From an uncultured Shewanella sp. (GTDB lineage: Bacteria > Pseudomonadota > Gammaproteobacteria > Enterobacterales > Shewanellaceae), in contig NZ_CANLZC010000040.1 of assembly GCF_947495455.1 (NCBI RefSeq), positions 1 to 45,018 of the forward strand: a stretch of 45,018 nt of DNA, read 5' to 3'. Made by a program: the position numbers and the translations under genes. Every line of letters starts with the position of its first letter. The stretch's first letter is position 1. Under the pieces are notes generated by a model. It worked only from the letters and a program-made list of their open reading frames with translations. It was not told where the DNA came from and ran no database searches. Positions 34,765-42,970 of this stretch are shown here, in pieces.

Positions 34765-36156
34765 TTGAAACGGGTCATTTTTCACATTGTTCTATTGGTA
34801 GGATTATACATGCTATCGGCATGTGGCGTTCTATATCAAGGGGTACAGTCGGGGGTCACGGGCTTCAATGAGTCACAGTGGATTCGGCAAGGTCGCTATG
34901 GGGCACTCACCGAGCAAGAGTTGCAATGGGCACAAATCGCTTGGACTTATATCGAAAACAATACCCAACTCGCCACAGGACTCGTTAATTCTATCGATAA
35001 TTATCCTAATATGGATTTATCCTCATTGGCAGATTATTTGTTTGCACTAGAAGCTGGCCGCCAATTTGAACTGATCACTTCCAAAGAGCATGATGAAAGG
35101 CTGACGCTTGCCATTAATTTTCTGGTGACAATGCCATTGGTGAGCAAAAGCGTCCCCAATAAGGTTTATTCAACGACGACAGGGCAGATGGTCGATTATG
35201 GTAATCAACCTGCTGAAATAGGCTGGTCTGCTATTGATGCGGGACGCTTGTTAATTGCATTGGCCTTTACAAAGCAACGTAATCCTGAATTTACCGAGTA
35301 TATTGATAAAGCCGTTTTACGCTGGAATTTTTGTGAGTTGGTGTCCAGAAAAGGAGAGTTATATGGTGGAGATATTAATAATGGCCAAGTGACCACTTAC
35401 AAAGAGGGGCGTTTAGGCATTGAAGAATATGCGTCATATGGTTATATGGATTGGAAAATCATACCCAGTAAATCCCTTGCATTAGAGCCGTATCAGGTGA
35501 CAACGATCAATGGTATTGATTTGCTTTTCGATGGTCGAGATCCCCGTCATTATGATGTGCTGAGGCCCGTTTTTCCCACACCTTTTTTATGGCTGGGATT
35601 GGAGTTCAACTGGGACGAAATTGATGATAATAGCTCATTTGATGCCAATCACAGTAATGCTATTTTAGCTGCCATGGCAGATTCGATCTATCAAGTACAA
35701 GAAAGCCGTTGGGATGTTGAAAGAGTGTATACCGCCCGTGGTGAGCATGTTGTCTCAGGCGAGCCTTATTTTGTGTATGACGCCATTTATGCCCTTGGTA
35801 CACCTTGGATCACGGTCGCAGAAGACGGCAGTAGTCATGATCATTTGGCGTTAGTGTCAACTCGAGTGGCTTTTCAAATGTGGGTGCTTTGGAAAACCCA
35901 TTATACGGATCGTCTAATGACATTAGTCAGAGAGCTGTATAACCCACAGAGGGGGTGGTATGAAGGACGTTATGAAGCTTCAAGCCGTTATGAAAAGATT
36001 ATTACATTAAAAACCAATGCTGGAGTGTTGGAGGCATTGCTCTATAAGATCCATGGAAAACTGTATCAAGCGAACAACAATAAAGAATACCGTGATGTTC
36101 AATTTGATTCTCGTTTTTATCATCCCGGTAAGTGTTTAGTGGAGACGTTTAGATGA
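34765..36156 (+). CDS. DUF3131 protein 3, lipoprotein with TTG start
   Basis: The 463-residue product begins with a textbook lipobox, MKRVIFHIVLLVGLYMLSAC followed by GV. The only start that keeps the full signal is TTG at 34765, preceded by the very purine-rich GAGGAGGGGAGG; the next ATG at 34810 would delete most of the signal. DUF3131 landmarks are present (LTEQELQWAQIAWTYIENN, TGLVNSIDNYPN, VPNKVYSTTTGQMVDYGNQ, IGWSAIDAGRLL, EGRLGIEEYASYG). However, the MWD motif is replaced by MDLSSLADY and the SESY segment by PVFPTPFLW. It may therefore be a structural or binding paralogue. Its stop overlaps the next gene as ATGA. Confidence 0.85.
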   Translation: MKRVIFHIVLLVGLYMLSACGVLYQGVQSGVTGFNESQWIRQGRYGALTEQELQWAQIAWTYIENNTQLATGLVNSIDNYPNMDLSSLADYLFALEAGRQFELITSKEHDERLTLAINFLVTMPLVSKSVPNKVYSTTTGQMVDYGNQPAEIGWSAIDAGRLLIALAFTKQRNPEFTEYIDKAVLRWNFCELVSRKGELYGGDINNGQVTTYKEGRLGIEEYASYGYMDWKIIPSKSLALEPYQVTTINGIDLLFDGRDPRHYDVLRPVFPTPFLWLGLEFNWDEIDDNSSFDANHSNAILAAMADSIYQVQESRWDVERVYTARGEHVVSGEPYFVYDAIYALGTPWITVAEDGSSHDHLALVSTRVAFQMWVLWKTHYTDRLMTLVRELYNPQRGWYEGRYEASSRYEKIITLKTNAGVLEALLYKIHGKLYQANNNKEYRDVQFDSRFYHPGKCLVETFR

Positions 36157-37717
36157 ACATGACTAATAGGATGACATTAGCAAAAGCTATGGTGTTAATC
36201 TTGCTATTTTGTCTGTCATGGCCCACCGCCGTTCAGGCCGTGATCAAAGAGTTAGATCTTTCACCTTACACTAAAACAAACTACTTATTGTCTAAAGGGC
36301 GCTATAAACAAGTGTCTGAGCATTGGGATAAACTCAGCATCATGTTTTTAGCCAACCGTCATGGTCTTGATCAACAAACCATGTGGCAATCAGCAGGACT
36401 GGCGGCCGCTTTGGCCAGTATTGCAGCAGATAAAAATAATGACCCTATTGCGTACCAATATTGGGCCGATAGTACGCGATATTTATTAACGGGGGGCACT
36501 AATTGGCAACAAGTACAAGCGCATCTGCACCAAAGATTAGAAACTGCCAATACGCAATTGTCAGTCGTACTACAAGTCAATGATGTGACTGGAGGGCTGG
36601 ACGAGTCCTTGGAGAAAGAACTCTCTGTATTGCAAGCTTGGGATGAGAAATTGAATTTTTTTGCTTTTACGGCGCCTAAACTTGGGTTGAAAAAATACGT
36701 TGAGCCGAGTCAAGATGCTCAGCCTGTAACCAATGTGAGGCAAATGAATCGCACTCAATCACATTCCCAAGGGCAAAACAGTGGACAAAAAAAGAAATTG
36801 TCAGGGATTGATACTAATTTTTCTCAGACTCAGTCCTTTATTACCGCGCCTACGGTGACAGAAATAGCTGGCAATGAGACAGAGGATGCAGCCAAGTCAG
36901 AACAAAGCCAAAAGATGAATGCGGACTCAAGCTTAGATAAAGATCGAAATCCTGATAAAGCGGAATCTATCGAGACCAAAGGTGCAGTGATTAATTCAAG
37001 TGATTCGAGTCTCTCTTCTGCTGCTCAAGGGAATGTGCCTGTGAGCACAAGGCCCAGTCCAATGGCTAGGGGCAATTTGTCTATTATTGAAGAGCAGAAA
37101 TATGAATCGAGGCAGAAGCGACATTCATCGCGACCCGTCCCCTTGGCAGAGGATGTGCCGAATGAAACTAGCGATGGTGCTAAGAACAATGCTAAATCAT
37201 CTAAATCATCTAAAGATAAGTTATCAATACAAACAGAGGCTAATGAACAGTCAAATACGCCGCTAAACAATAAGCCTGTTAGTGTTAGTGAAAGCAGCAG
37301 TGAAAGCATCGATGGTGCTAAGAGCAAGCCTATATCATCTAAAGATAAGGGAGCAATACAAACGGAAGTCAATGGACTGTCAAATACGCCGTTAAATAAT
37401 AAGCCTGTTAATCTCAGTAAAAGCTCTAGTGATCCTAGTAAAAGCGCTAGTAAAAACTTTAGTGAAGGCCGCTATGACAGCCGAAGTGAAAGCAACGATG
37501 GTGCTAAGACCAAGCCTACATCATCTATAGATAAGGGGGCAATACAAAAACGGAAGTCAATGAGCGGTCAAACACGCCGTTAGCGGATCCATTTGCTGGA
37601 AAAATGAAGATGAGAGGCACAGTGAATTCACTATTTAACAATCACATGCCTTTAAGTGCTCTGGAAAGCGTGGGAAGGAATATGAGCATAACTTGCAATT
37701 TGAGTCGTCATTACTAG
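36153..37717 (+). pseudogene. Exported Ser/Lys-rich protein of unknown family, frameshifted near the 3' end
   Basis: A signal peptide (cleavage after PTAVQA) is followed by a helical domain of about 155 residues (LSKGRYKQVSEHWDKL ... LQAWDEKLNFFAF) that I do not recognise. A low-complexity Ser, Lys, Asn-rich linker with three imperfect repeats of DGAK..SS.DKGAIQTE..SNTPL comes next. In the third repeat an A5 run (37546-37550) has two more A than the second repeat's A3. The written frame then stops at 37583. Removing two bases restores IQTEVNERSNTPLADPF and gives a stop at 37717 (520 residues in total). Real mutation, slippage or sequencing error are all possible. The start overlaps DUF3131 copy 3. 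A scaffold or peptidoglycan-spanning role is a guess. Confidence 0.6.
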
Positions 37718-37821
37718 CCTTAATATAGGACAGATAGTGTGGGTAAAATGATGGCCTTAATAAGCGTTAAATAGAGTCATCAAATGTCGCCAGACTTGTT
37801 AACAATATGAAGGGATTCATT

Positions 37822-39093
37822 ATGAGCAGTACATCAAGATTAGAGACACTGATTAAGCATGCCAATCAACATTTTGATTTAACAAATTCGAGTCATCAAG
37901 ATCATTTACTTTCACTGGCAGATGCATTACTTGAGTTAAATGACATTTCATCCAGTCAACTGATCCAATTATCCTTACAGCCCAATACGCCTCTTGAGTT
38001 TCAACTTGCCGCTAAATTAGTGTGTTCGAGGCGCTATATGTTAACGATTAGTCAGCCCATTAATGTTGGCGTGGTGTATGCCATGTGGGGAGAGCATAAT
38101 CGGCTGTGTCAAAAAACAGATCATAACCCTAATGGTGAAGATTCATTAAACACTAAGATTCGGCAATTAAATTGGGCATGTCAGGGCTCCATGGTGGACT
38201 GGTTCCTATATCCTGTGGATGATGGTTGTCCCTATAAAAGCTATGATATCGCTCAAGATATTGTCAGTAAGCATGAGGAGGGAAGCCACGTCAATGTACT
38301 GCATTTAAGAGATGGCTTGATTGAACATAATGGACCTTTAGCAAATTTAAGATCACCGGATGATTCCAGTAAAGGGGGAGCGATTATTTTTGGCTGCCTT
38401 AAAGCGCTTGAGCAAGAGATGGATGCCATTATTTATACCGATGCGGATAATTCTGTGCATTTGGGTCAGCTTGGATTAATTTTAGAGCCTTTTATAGAGC
38501 GAAATGTACAAGTGGTATTAGGTAACCGAAAGCATTCTCAATCTATTTTAGTGAAACAAGAGGAGCGCTGGGGGATTGGTATTAAAACCTTAAGGCATAT
38601 GCAGCGCATGGTGGGCAGAGAGATTTTCTCAAAAGGGATCCATGATACTCAAGCGGCATTTAAATTATTTAGCCGAAATGCGCTTGCCATGATTTTGGCG
38701 GCACCAACTGTGTTTGATTTTTCTTTCGATACCGATTGGATTCTAGCATCGATGAAAGAACAATTGGTCATTGAAACGATCCCTTTTGCTTTTATTGATT
38801 CCGCAGCAGAGTCAGCCTCTGTGGTGCAAGGGCCGATGAGTACTTGGCTTATTTTATTAACGGGATTAGTCAAAGCCGTGCGAGCAAGAGAAATTGAGCA
38901 TGATACTGGCATGGCAAAAGTGATTGATGAACATGTCAAAACGGTCAAAGATCTTGAGCTTATCATTGATTTATTACCGCCTGAGCTTAATGAAGTGCCT
39001 GATAGTGCCTTAGGGAAAAAGGCCTTGATGTCCCCCGAGTCTTTATCTTTGTGGTTGGCTCAAGTAAAAGCGGGGCAAGTGAGAATGCAATAA
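37822..39093 (+). CDS. Cytosolic GT2/DPM-like glycosyltransferase
   Basis: The 423-residue protein starts at the ATG at 37822, which has AAGGGA six bases upstream; an in-frame ATG at 37807 lacks one. An N-terminal helical region (about 70 residues) precedes a GT-A domain with INVGVVYAMWGEHNRL, a likely nucleotide-binding Asp pair in FLYPVDDG, the metal motif IIYTDADNSVHL (DAD), HDTQAAFKLFSRNAL and FSFDTDWILASM. These blocks resemble dolichyl-phosphate-mannose-synthase-like GT2 enzymes, but no membrane segment is evident. It may prime the polymer or add side sugars. Its 3' end was the source of the duplication at 39253-39420. Confidence 0.82.
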   Translation: MSSTSRLETLIKHANQHFDLTNSSHQDHLLSLADALLELNDISSSQLIQLSLQPNTPLEFQLAAKLVCSRRYMLTISQPINVGVVYAMWGEHNRLCQKTDHNPNGEDSLNTKIRQLNWACQGSMVDWFLYPVDDGCPYKSYDIAQDIVSKHEEGSHVNVLHLRDGLIEHNGPLANLRSPDDSSKGGAIIFGCLKALEQEMDAIIYTDADNSVHLGQLGLILEPFIERNVQVVLGNRKHSQSILVKQEERWGIGIKTLRHMQRMVGREIFSKGIHDTQAAFKLFSRNALAMILAAPTVFDFSFDTDWILASMKEQLVIETIPFAFIDSAAESASVVQGPMSTWLILLTGLVKAVRAREIEHDTGMAKVIDEHVKTVKDLELIIDLLPPELNEVPDSALGKKALMSPESLSLWLAQVKAGQVRMQ

Positions 39094-39420
39094 GGCCAAG
39101 TTGCTAAAAGAGTTATGGTAAATAGGTTATGTTAAATAGGATATGCTAAATAAGTTATGGTAAATGGGTTAAGGAAAGCAGTATGAGTAAAAAGGATTGG
39201 ATGGTTGAATGTTAAGATAAAAGGATATATGACAGGCAAGGTATGATGATAACGCAAGTGAAAGCGGGATAAGTGGGAATGCAATAAGGGCAAGTTGTGA
39301 AAAGAGTTATGGTAAATAGGTTATGGTAGTTATGATAAATGGGTTAAGCAAAGCAGTATGAGCAAAAAGGATTGGATGGTTGAATGTTAAGATAAAAACA
39401 TACACGACAGGCAAAGTATG
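39060..39420 (+). repeat. Imperfect tandem duplication spanning a gene end and the next start
   Basis: The last codons of the glycosyltransferase gene and the following bases (39060-39245) are repeated imperfectly at 39253-39420. Shared blocks include GAATGCAATAAGG, AGAGTTATGGTAAATAGG, AAAGGATTGGATGGTTGAAT and GACAGGCAA. The offset drops from 194 bp to 175 bp through indels. The first copy also holds a vestige of the next gene's start (ATGATGATAACG against ATGAGGATAATG). Inside it, TTATGGTAAATAGG-like 14- to 15-base units recur about four times (39113-39170). This accounts for the 324-bp gap 39094-39417. Confidence 0.85.
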
Positions 39421-41289
39421 AGGATAATGTATCAGATGGGAGGGGTTATCCTTGCAGTGATAATATTATTCACTATATTGCTCACAATCTCGTCCGCTAT
39501 TGCAAAAGAAGCAAAAGACAATCCACCCACAGCTTTGCTCAATGAAATACCGAATTTTTCTCGCAGTGTGAGGCCTGTTTATCCTTCCTTAGCTCATGAG
39601 CCTCTTCCTTATTTACCCCACCCTTTAGTGATAATGGAGAAGCTGGAAGCGCCTTTCAGGTTGCTTTGGGAGATGCCTGAGTATTCAGTTGAATTAACGG
39701 AGGGCATGGTCACAACAGAATCAATTTCTGATATATCAAGCTCAATTGCCTCAAAACCATCAATGTCATCCATACGCAACCCAGCCATATTAACTGCAGA
39801 GAGAACTTCAGAGGCATTCAACACGGGTACAGCCAAAACAGTCTCCCCTCAAGGTGTTCTCAAGAAGGGGGCGTTTGCAGAGGCATCCAACACTGACACT
39901 AATATAGCAAAAACAGCTCCCCCTCAATTTTTTCCTAAGAAGGGGGCGTTTGCAGAGGCATCCAATACTGACACTGATATAGCAAAAACAGATTCACCTC
40001 CAGTTGTTTCTAAGAAGGCCGAGGGGGCAGAAGCTTCTAGTGAGCCACAAACGCTTCATTTTCAACGTCGAGCAGTGATCCCAACACAAGATCATTCTGC
40101 TCAAACCAAGACGAGTAAAGTTGCTTCTTCAGAGCTCAAAAAGTCCCCTGGATCTGCTATTACCCTTCCCCTCACAAGGCAAGAGAAATTGTTACTCAGT
40201 AAAGCGCAACGTTTTATGGATGATAACTGGAATGCGACTACAGGTTTTATTGATTCGGTGAATGGTTATACTCAAACGACGATGTGGGATCTCGGCAGTG
40301 CGATCAGTGGTATTTTAGCCTTAGATGCATTAGGGGTGACAGATAAGGGGCTGACACAGATCCGGCTTGAAAAGTTGTTAGCCACGTTAATGAGTATGCC
40401 TTTATACGATGATAAACTGCCCAATCGACAATATAATACCGTTACAGGGAAGCCCTCGGGTCCTTATAGTCAGTCCCGTTATCAGGGGAATGGCTGGTCT
40501 GCTTTAGACTTAGGTAGGTTGTATATTTGGCTGGAAGTCATCAAGCAGCAAAAGCCAATATTATCATCAAAGGTTGATGCCATTACTGATAAATGGCAGC
40601 TTGATTATGCTGTTAAAAATCAAACCCTTTTTGGAGTCAAGTTAACGTCGAAAGGGGAGCATTTTCGTCAAGAGGGCCGTTTGGGATATTTACAGTACGC
40701 GGCCAAAGGCTATCAACTTGCAGGCCTCAATGTAGACCGAGCCTATGATTGTGACAATTTAGGTGAGGTTGAGGTGGAAGGGGTGACCCTATTGCTTGAT
40801 AAGCGTAATTTGCCATTTTTTACGTTAGATCCTTATCTGCTTTATGCCATTGAAGTGGGGTTGTCATCTGACTGCTGGTTCCAGCTTAACCGTTTATATC
40901 AATTACATAAACAGCATTATCAAAATGTGAATTTGCTGAAAGTGTATGCCGAAGATTCACTCAATCGAAGACCGTGGTTTTTATATAATAATATTTTTTA
41001 TCAAGGTTATGCATGGTGGAGCGTGTCATCATCAGGGAAAAATGTGCCCAAAGAGGATACGCAAAGGTTCAGCAATAAAGCGGCATTTGCAATGAGCATG
41101 TTGTTTGATGATGACTATGCCAGATTATTGGCAGAACAAGTGGTCAAGCACAGTTTGAAACATCGACATGTTCCCACGGGAATATTTTCTGATGGTAAGG
41201 AAAATGTTGCTTATAATATTAATACTAATGCATTAATTTTAGTCAGCTTATGGTTTAAATCGAGAAACTACACTCCTATTTTGATGTGA
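39418..41289 (+). CDS. DUF3131 protein 4 with a long repeat linker
   Basis: The 623-residue protein begins with a hydrophobic signal or anchor (about 8-29, TISSAIAKEAK). It then has a 220-residue Pro, Ser, Ala-rich linker with three 25-residue repeats (KKGAFAEASNTDT then IAKT) encoded at 75-bp period between about 39787 and 40040. The C-terminal DUF3131 domain (about 255-610) shows LTRQEKLLLSKAQRFMDDNW, TTMWDLGSAISG, LPNRQYNTVTG, GWSALDLGRLYIWL and EGRLGYLQYAAKG. It keeps the MWD motif but replaces the SES-Y segment with FFTLDPYLLYAIEVG. The linker suggests the domain is held at a distance from the inner membrane. Confidence 0.85.
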   Translation: MRIMYQMGGVILAVIILFTILLTISSAIAKEAKDNPPTALLNEIPNFSRSVRPVYPSLAHEPLPYLPHPLVIMEKLEAPFRLLWEMPEYSVELTEGMVTTESISDISSSIASKPSMSSIRNPAILTAERTSEAFNTGTAKTVSPQGVLKKGAFAEASNTDTNIAKTAPPQFFPKKGAFAEASNTDTDIAKTDSPPVVSKKAEGAEASSEPQTLHFQRRAVIPTQDHSAQTKTSKVASSELKKSPGSAITLPLTRQEKLLLSKAQRFMDDNWNATTGFIDSVNGYTQTTMWDLGSAISGILALDALGVTDKGLTQIRLEKLLATLMSMPLYDDKLPNRQYNTVTGKPSGPYSQSRYQGNGWSALDLGRLYIWLEVIKQQKPILSSKVDAITDKWQLDYAVKNQTLFGVKLTSKGEHFRQEGRLGYLQYAAKGYQLAGLNVDRAYDCDNLGEVEVEGVTLLLDKRNLPFFTLDPYLLYAIEVGLSSDCWFQLNRLYQLHKQHYQNVNLLKVYAEDSLNRRPWFLYNNIFYQGYAWWSVSSSGKNVPKEDTQRFSNKAAFAMSMLFDDDYARLLAEQVVKHSLKHRHVPTGIFSDGKENVAYNINTNALILVSLWFKSRNYTPILM

Positions 41290-41350
41290 TTTTAGTCTGT
41301 ATTGAGACATAACACATCATGAAACTGTGGCGATAAAATGATGACAATAA

Positions 41351-42382
41351 ATGATGACAACAAGGGCTAGGGACGTTAAAAAACAAGGGCGATATTGGGG
41401 AAATCAGGTCACGTTATTAGCTGTCATTGCCCTAAGTGTTGCCAATCCTGTTCTTGCAAGCGGCCATCAAACCCAAATGGCCAAACATGCGCCTAAGCCT
41501 CAAGAACCTTCGTTAACGGCGGCTGGTGGCAATACAGATATTTCTCGAAAAGTGTCATCCTTTGATGAAGTATGGCAGGGGGTTAGCAGTTCGTTCGCCT
41601 TGCCTTTTTTCACTTGGAATGCCGATACGCCTTGGTATAAAAGGTGGAGTGGTAATATTAGTCTAGGTTACCCCTTGGCGGATACGCCAGAAGTGTTACC
41701 TGCTGGAGCGACGTCTGGGCCGAGTAATCAAAATAAAACGGCGACTTTATCACTGAAATATTCGATTCTAGGTAATTGGTTTATTTCAGGGACAGCCTAT
41801 TATTATTTTGATGAAAATTTACAGCAGCCTTGGAATCCGGATTATACCTATGTGTTTGGTTACAGCGATTGGCGGCCTTATACCTTAAGCTTGCTGTACT
41901 CGAATTATGGCGGTAATCGATTTTCCCCTGAGCCGGGACAAAAAAGCACTGAATTTGGGCAAGGCACTTGGTCATTGGGTTGGAAGTTTCCTGTGGGGGA
42001 GCCTTGGAGAGATTGGTTTTCCTTTACCGAGGAAGGGGCTATTGGCTGTCAGTTAGATTACAACTATACGCCAGAGTTTTTTGATTTAGCCTCATCGGAA
42101 TACCACACGGGTCAGCAGACCATCAGTTTAGGGTGTAAATATGCCATTATTGGTAATTGGTATGTGAATGGTACGGCATTTTATTACTTAGATAGCGGAC
42201 AAAAACAGCCTTGGAACCCAGATTATACCTATGGTTTTGGCTATTTTGATTGGCGACCAGGCACCATCACCATACAATATAATAATTATTCTGGAAATCG
42301 TTGGAACAGTAGCGATCGAGGGGAAGACACGGGCCGCTTTATCGATGGTTCTATCAGTATCAGTTATTCTTTTACCTTTTAA
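41351..42382 (+). CDS. Outer-membrane beta-barrel protein with internal duplication
   Basis: The 343-residue protein has a signal peptide (LLAVIALSVANPVLAS) and ends in SISISYSFTF, a terminal phenylalanine strand typical of outer-membrane barrels. Two halves are clearly related: SLKYSILGNWFISGTAYYYF, QPWNPDYTYVFGYSDWRP and YGGNRF in the first; SLGCKYAIIGNWYVNGTAFY, QPWNPDYTYGFGYFDWRP and YSGNRW in the second. Strands rich in W, Y and alternating hydrophobics support a barrel of about 12-14 strands. As the last gene of the locus it is the best candidate for the outer-membrane exit or polymer anchor. ATGs at 41351 and 41354 both fit; no strong ribosome site is seen. Confidence 0.8.
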   Translation: MMTTRARDVKKQGRYWGNQVTLLAVIALSVANPVLASGHQTQMAKHAPKPQEPSLTAAGGNTDISRKVSSFDEVWQGVSSSFALPFFTWNADTPWYKRWSGNISLGYPLADTPEVLPAGATSGPSNQNKTATLSLKYSILGNWFISGTAYYYFDENLQQPWNPDYTYVFGYSDWRPYTLSLLYSNYGGNRFSPEPGQKSTEFGQGTWSLGWKFPVGEPWRDWFSFTEEGAIGCQLDYNYTPEFFDLASSEYHTGQQTISLGCKYAIIGNWYVNGTAFYYLDSGQKQPWNPDYTYGFGYFDWRPGTITIQYNNYSGNRWNSSDRGEDTGRFIDGSISISYSFTF

Positions 42383-42448
42383 TTTTATTTTACAAGGTCA
42401 ATGACGACAGAGTAATACTGTAGTGAGGGATGAGATCATCACATCAGG

Positions 42449-42742
42449 TTAGTTAAGCAGCTTATTGTGTTTATGCTGGACTTTGGTTTGGCAATGTGGG
42501 CAAATATAAGAGTGTTTGTGGATTTTTTCATGGCAAGCATGGCATTCAATGGTACGTCTGTTTTTACTCAATAAGATTAACACCAGCCCGATAGGCCCTA
42601 GTACATAGCCTAATAAAAAACCGGCAATCGTATTGCCTTTTAGGTGGCCAATGAGGGCCGATATCACCAATATTATTAAGTAAAACGTCATCCAAAAGGT
42701 GATGTTATCGATATACATTCTATGTTTGTCCTTAAGTGTCAT
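42449..42742 (-). CDS. Small membrane protein with C-terminal zinc ribbon
   Basis: This protein of about 97 residues has two membrane helices (WMTFYLIILVISALIG and TIAGFLLGYVLGPIGLVLIL) and a four-cysteine zinc ribbon (ECHACHEKIHKHSYICPHCQ). I start it at the ATG at 42742; ATGs at 42754 and 42718 are alternatives, and 42718 has AAGGA at long spacing. Function unknown. It converges on the barrel gene (66 bp apart) and follows another small zinc-ribbon gene, with which it may form an operon. Confidence 0.65.
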   Translation of the reverse strand: MTLKDKHRMYIDNITFWMTFYLIILVISALIGHLKGNTIAGFLLGYVLGPIGLVLILLSKNRRTIECHACHEKIHKHSYICPHCQTKVQHKHNKLLN

Positions 42743-42769
42743 GACGCCTTGCAATACACTTTTGGCTGG

Positions 42770-42970
42770 CTAAAAGTCGACGACATCATTGATTGTCCAG
42801 TCATGTTGCTCACGGCATAATGGACAAATGAAGCGATTAAACTGGCAGTCTTTGGGAAGAGTCACCTTGCCATGATCATTAAAGTGGTTGAACTTGATGC
42901 CTGTGGGTGTGGGCCTTAATTTATTGGGACAAATAATTTCAATGATCCTGCTGCTTTTCGTATCTTCCAT
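42770..42970 (-). CDS. Small zinc-binding protein, function unknown
   Basis: The 66-residue protein contains IICPNK near the start and FICPLCREQHDW near the end, an incomplete zinc-ribbon-like set of cysteines plus a histidine. Its gene ends 28 bp before the neighbouring zinc-ribbon membrane gene on the same strand. Codon use and residue composition look genuine, but no family is recognised. Confidence 0.55.
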   Translation of the reverse strand: MEDTKSSRIIEIICPNKLRPTPTGIKFNHFNDHGKVTLPKDCQFNRFICPLCREQHDWTINDVVDF

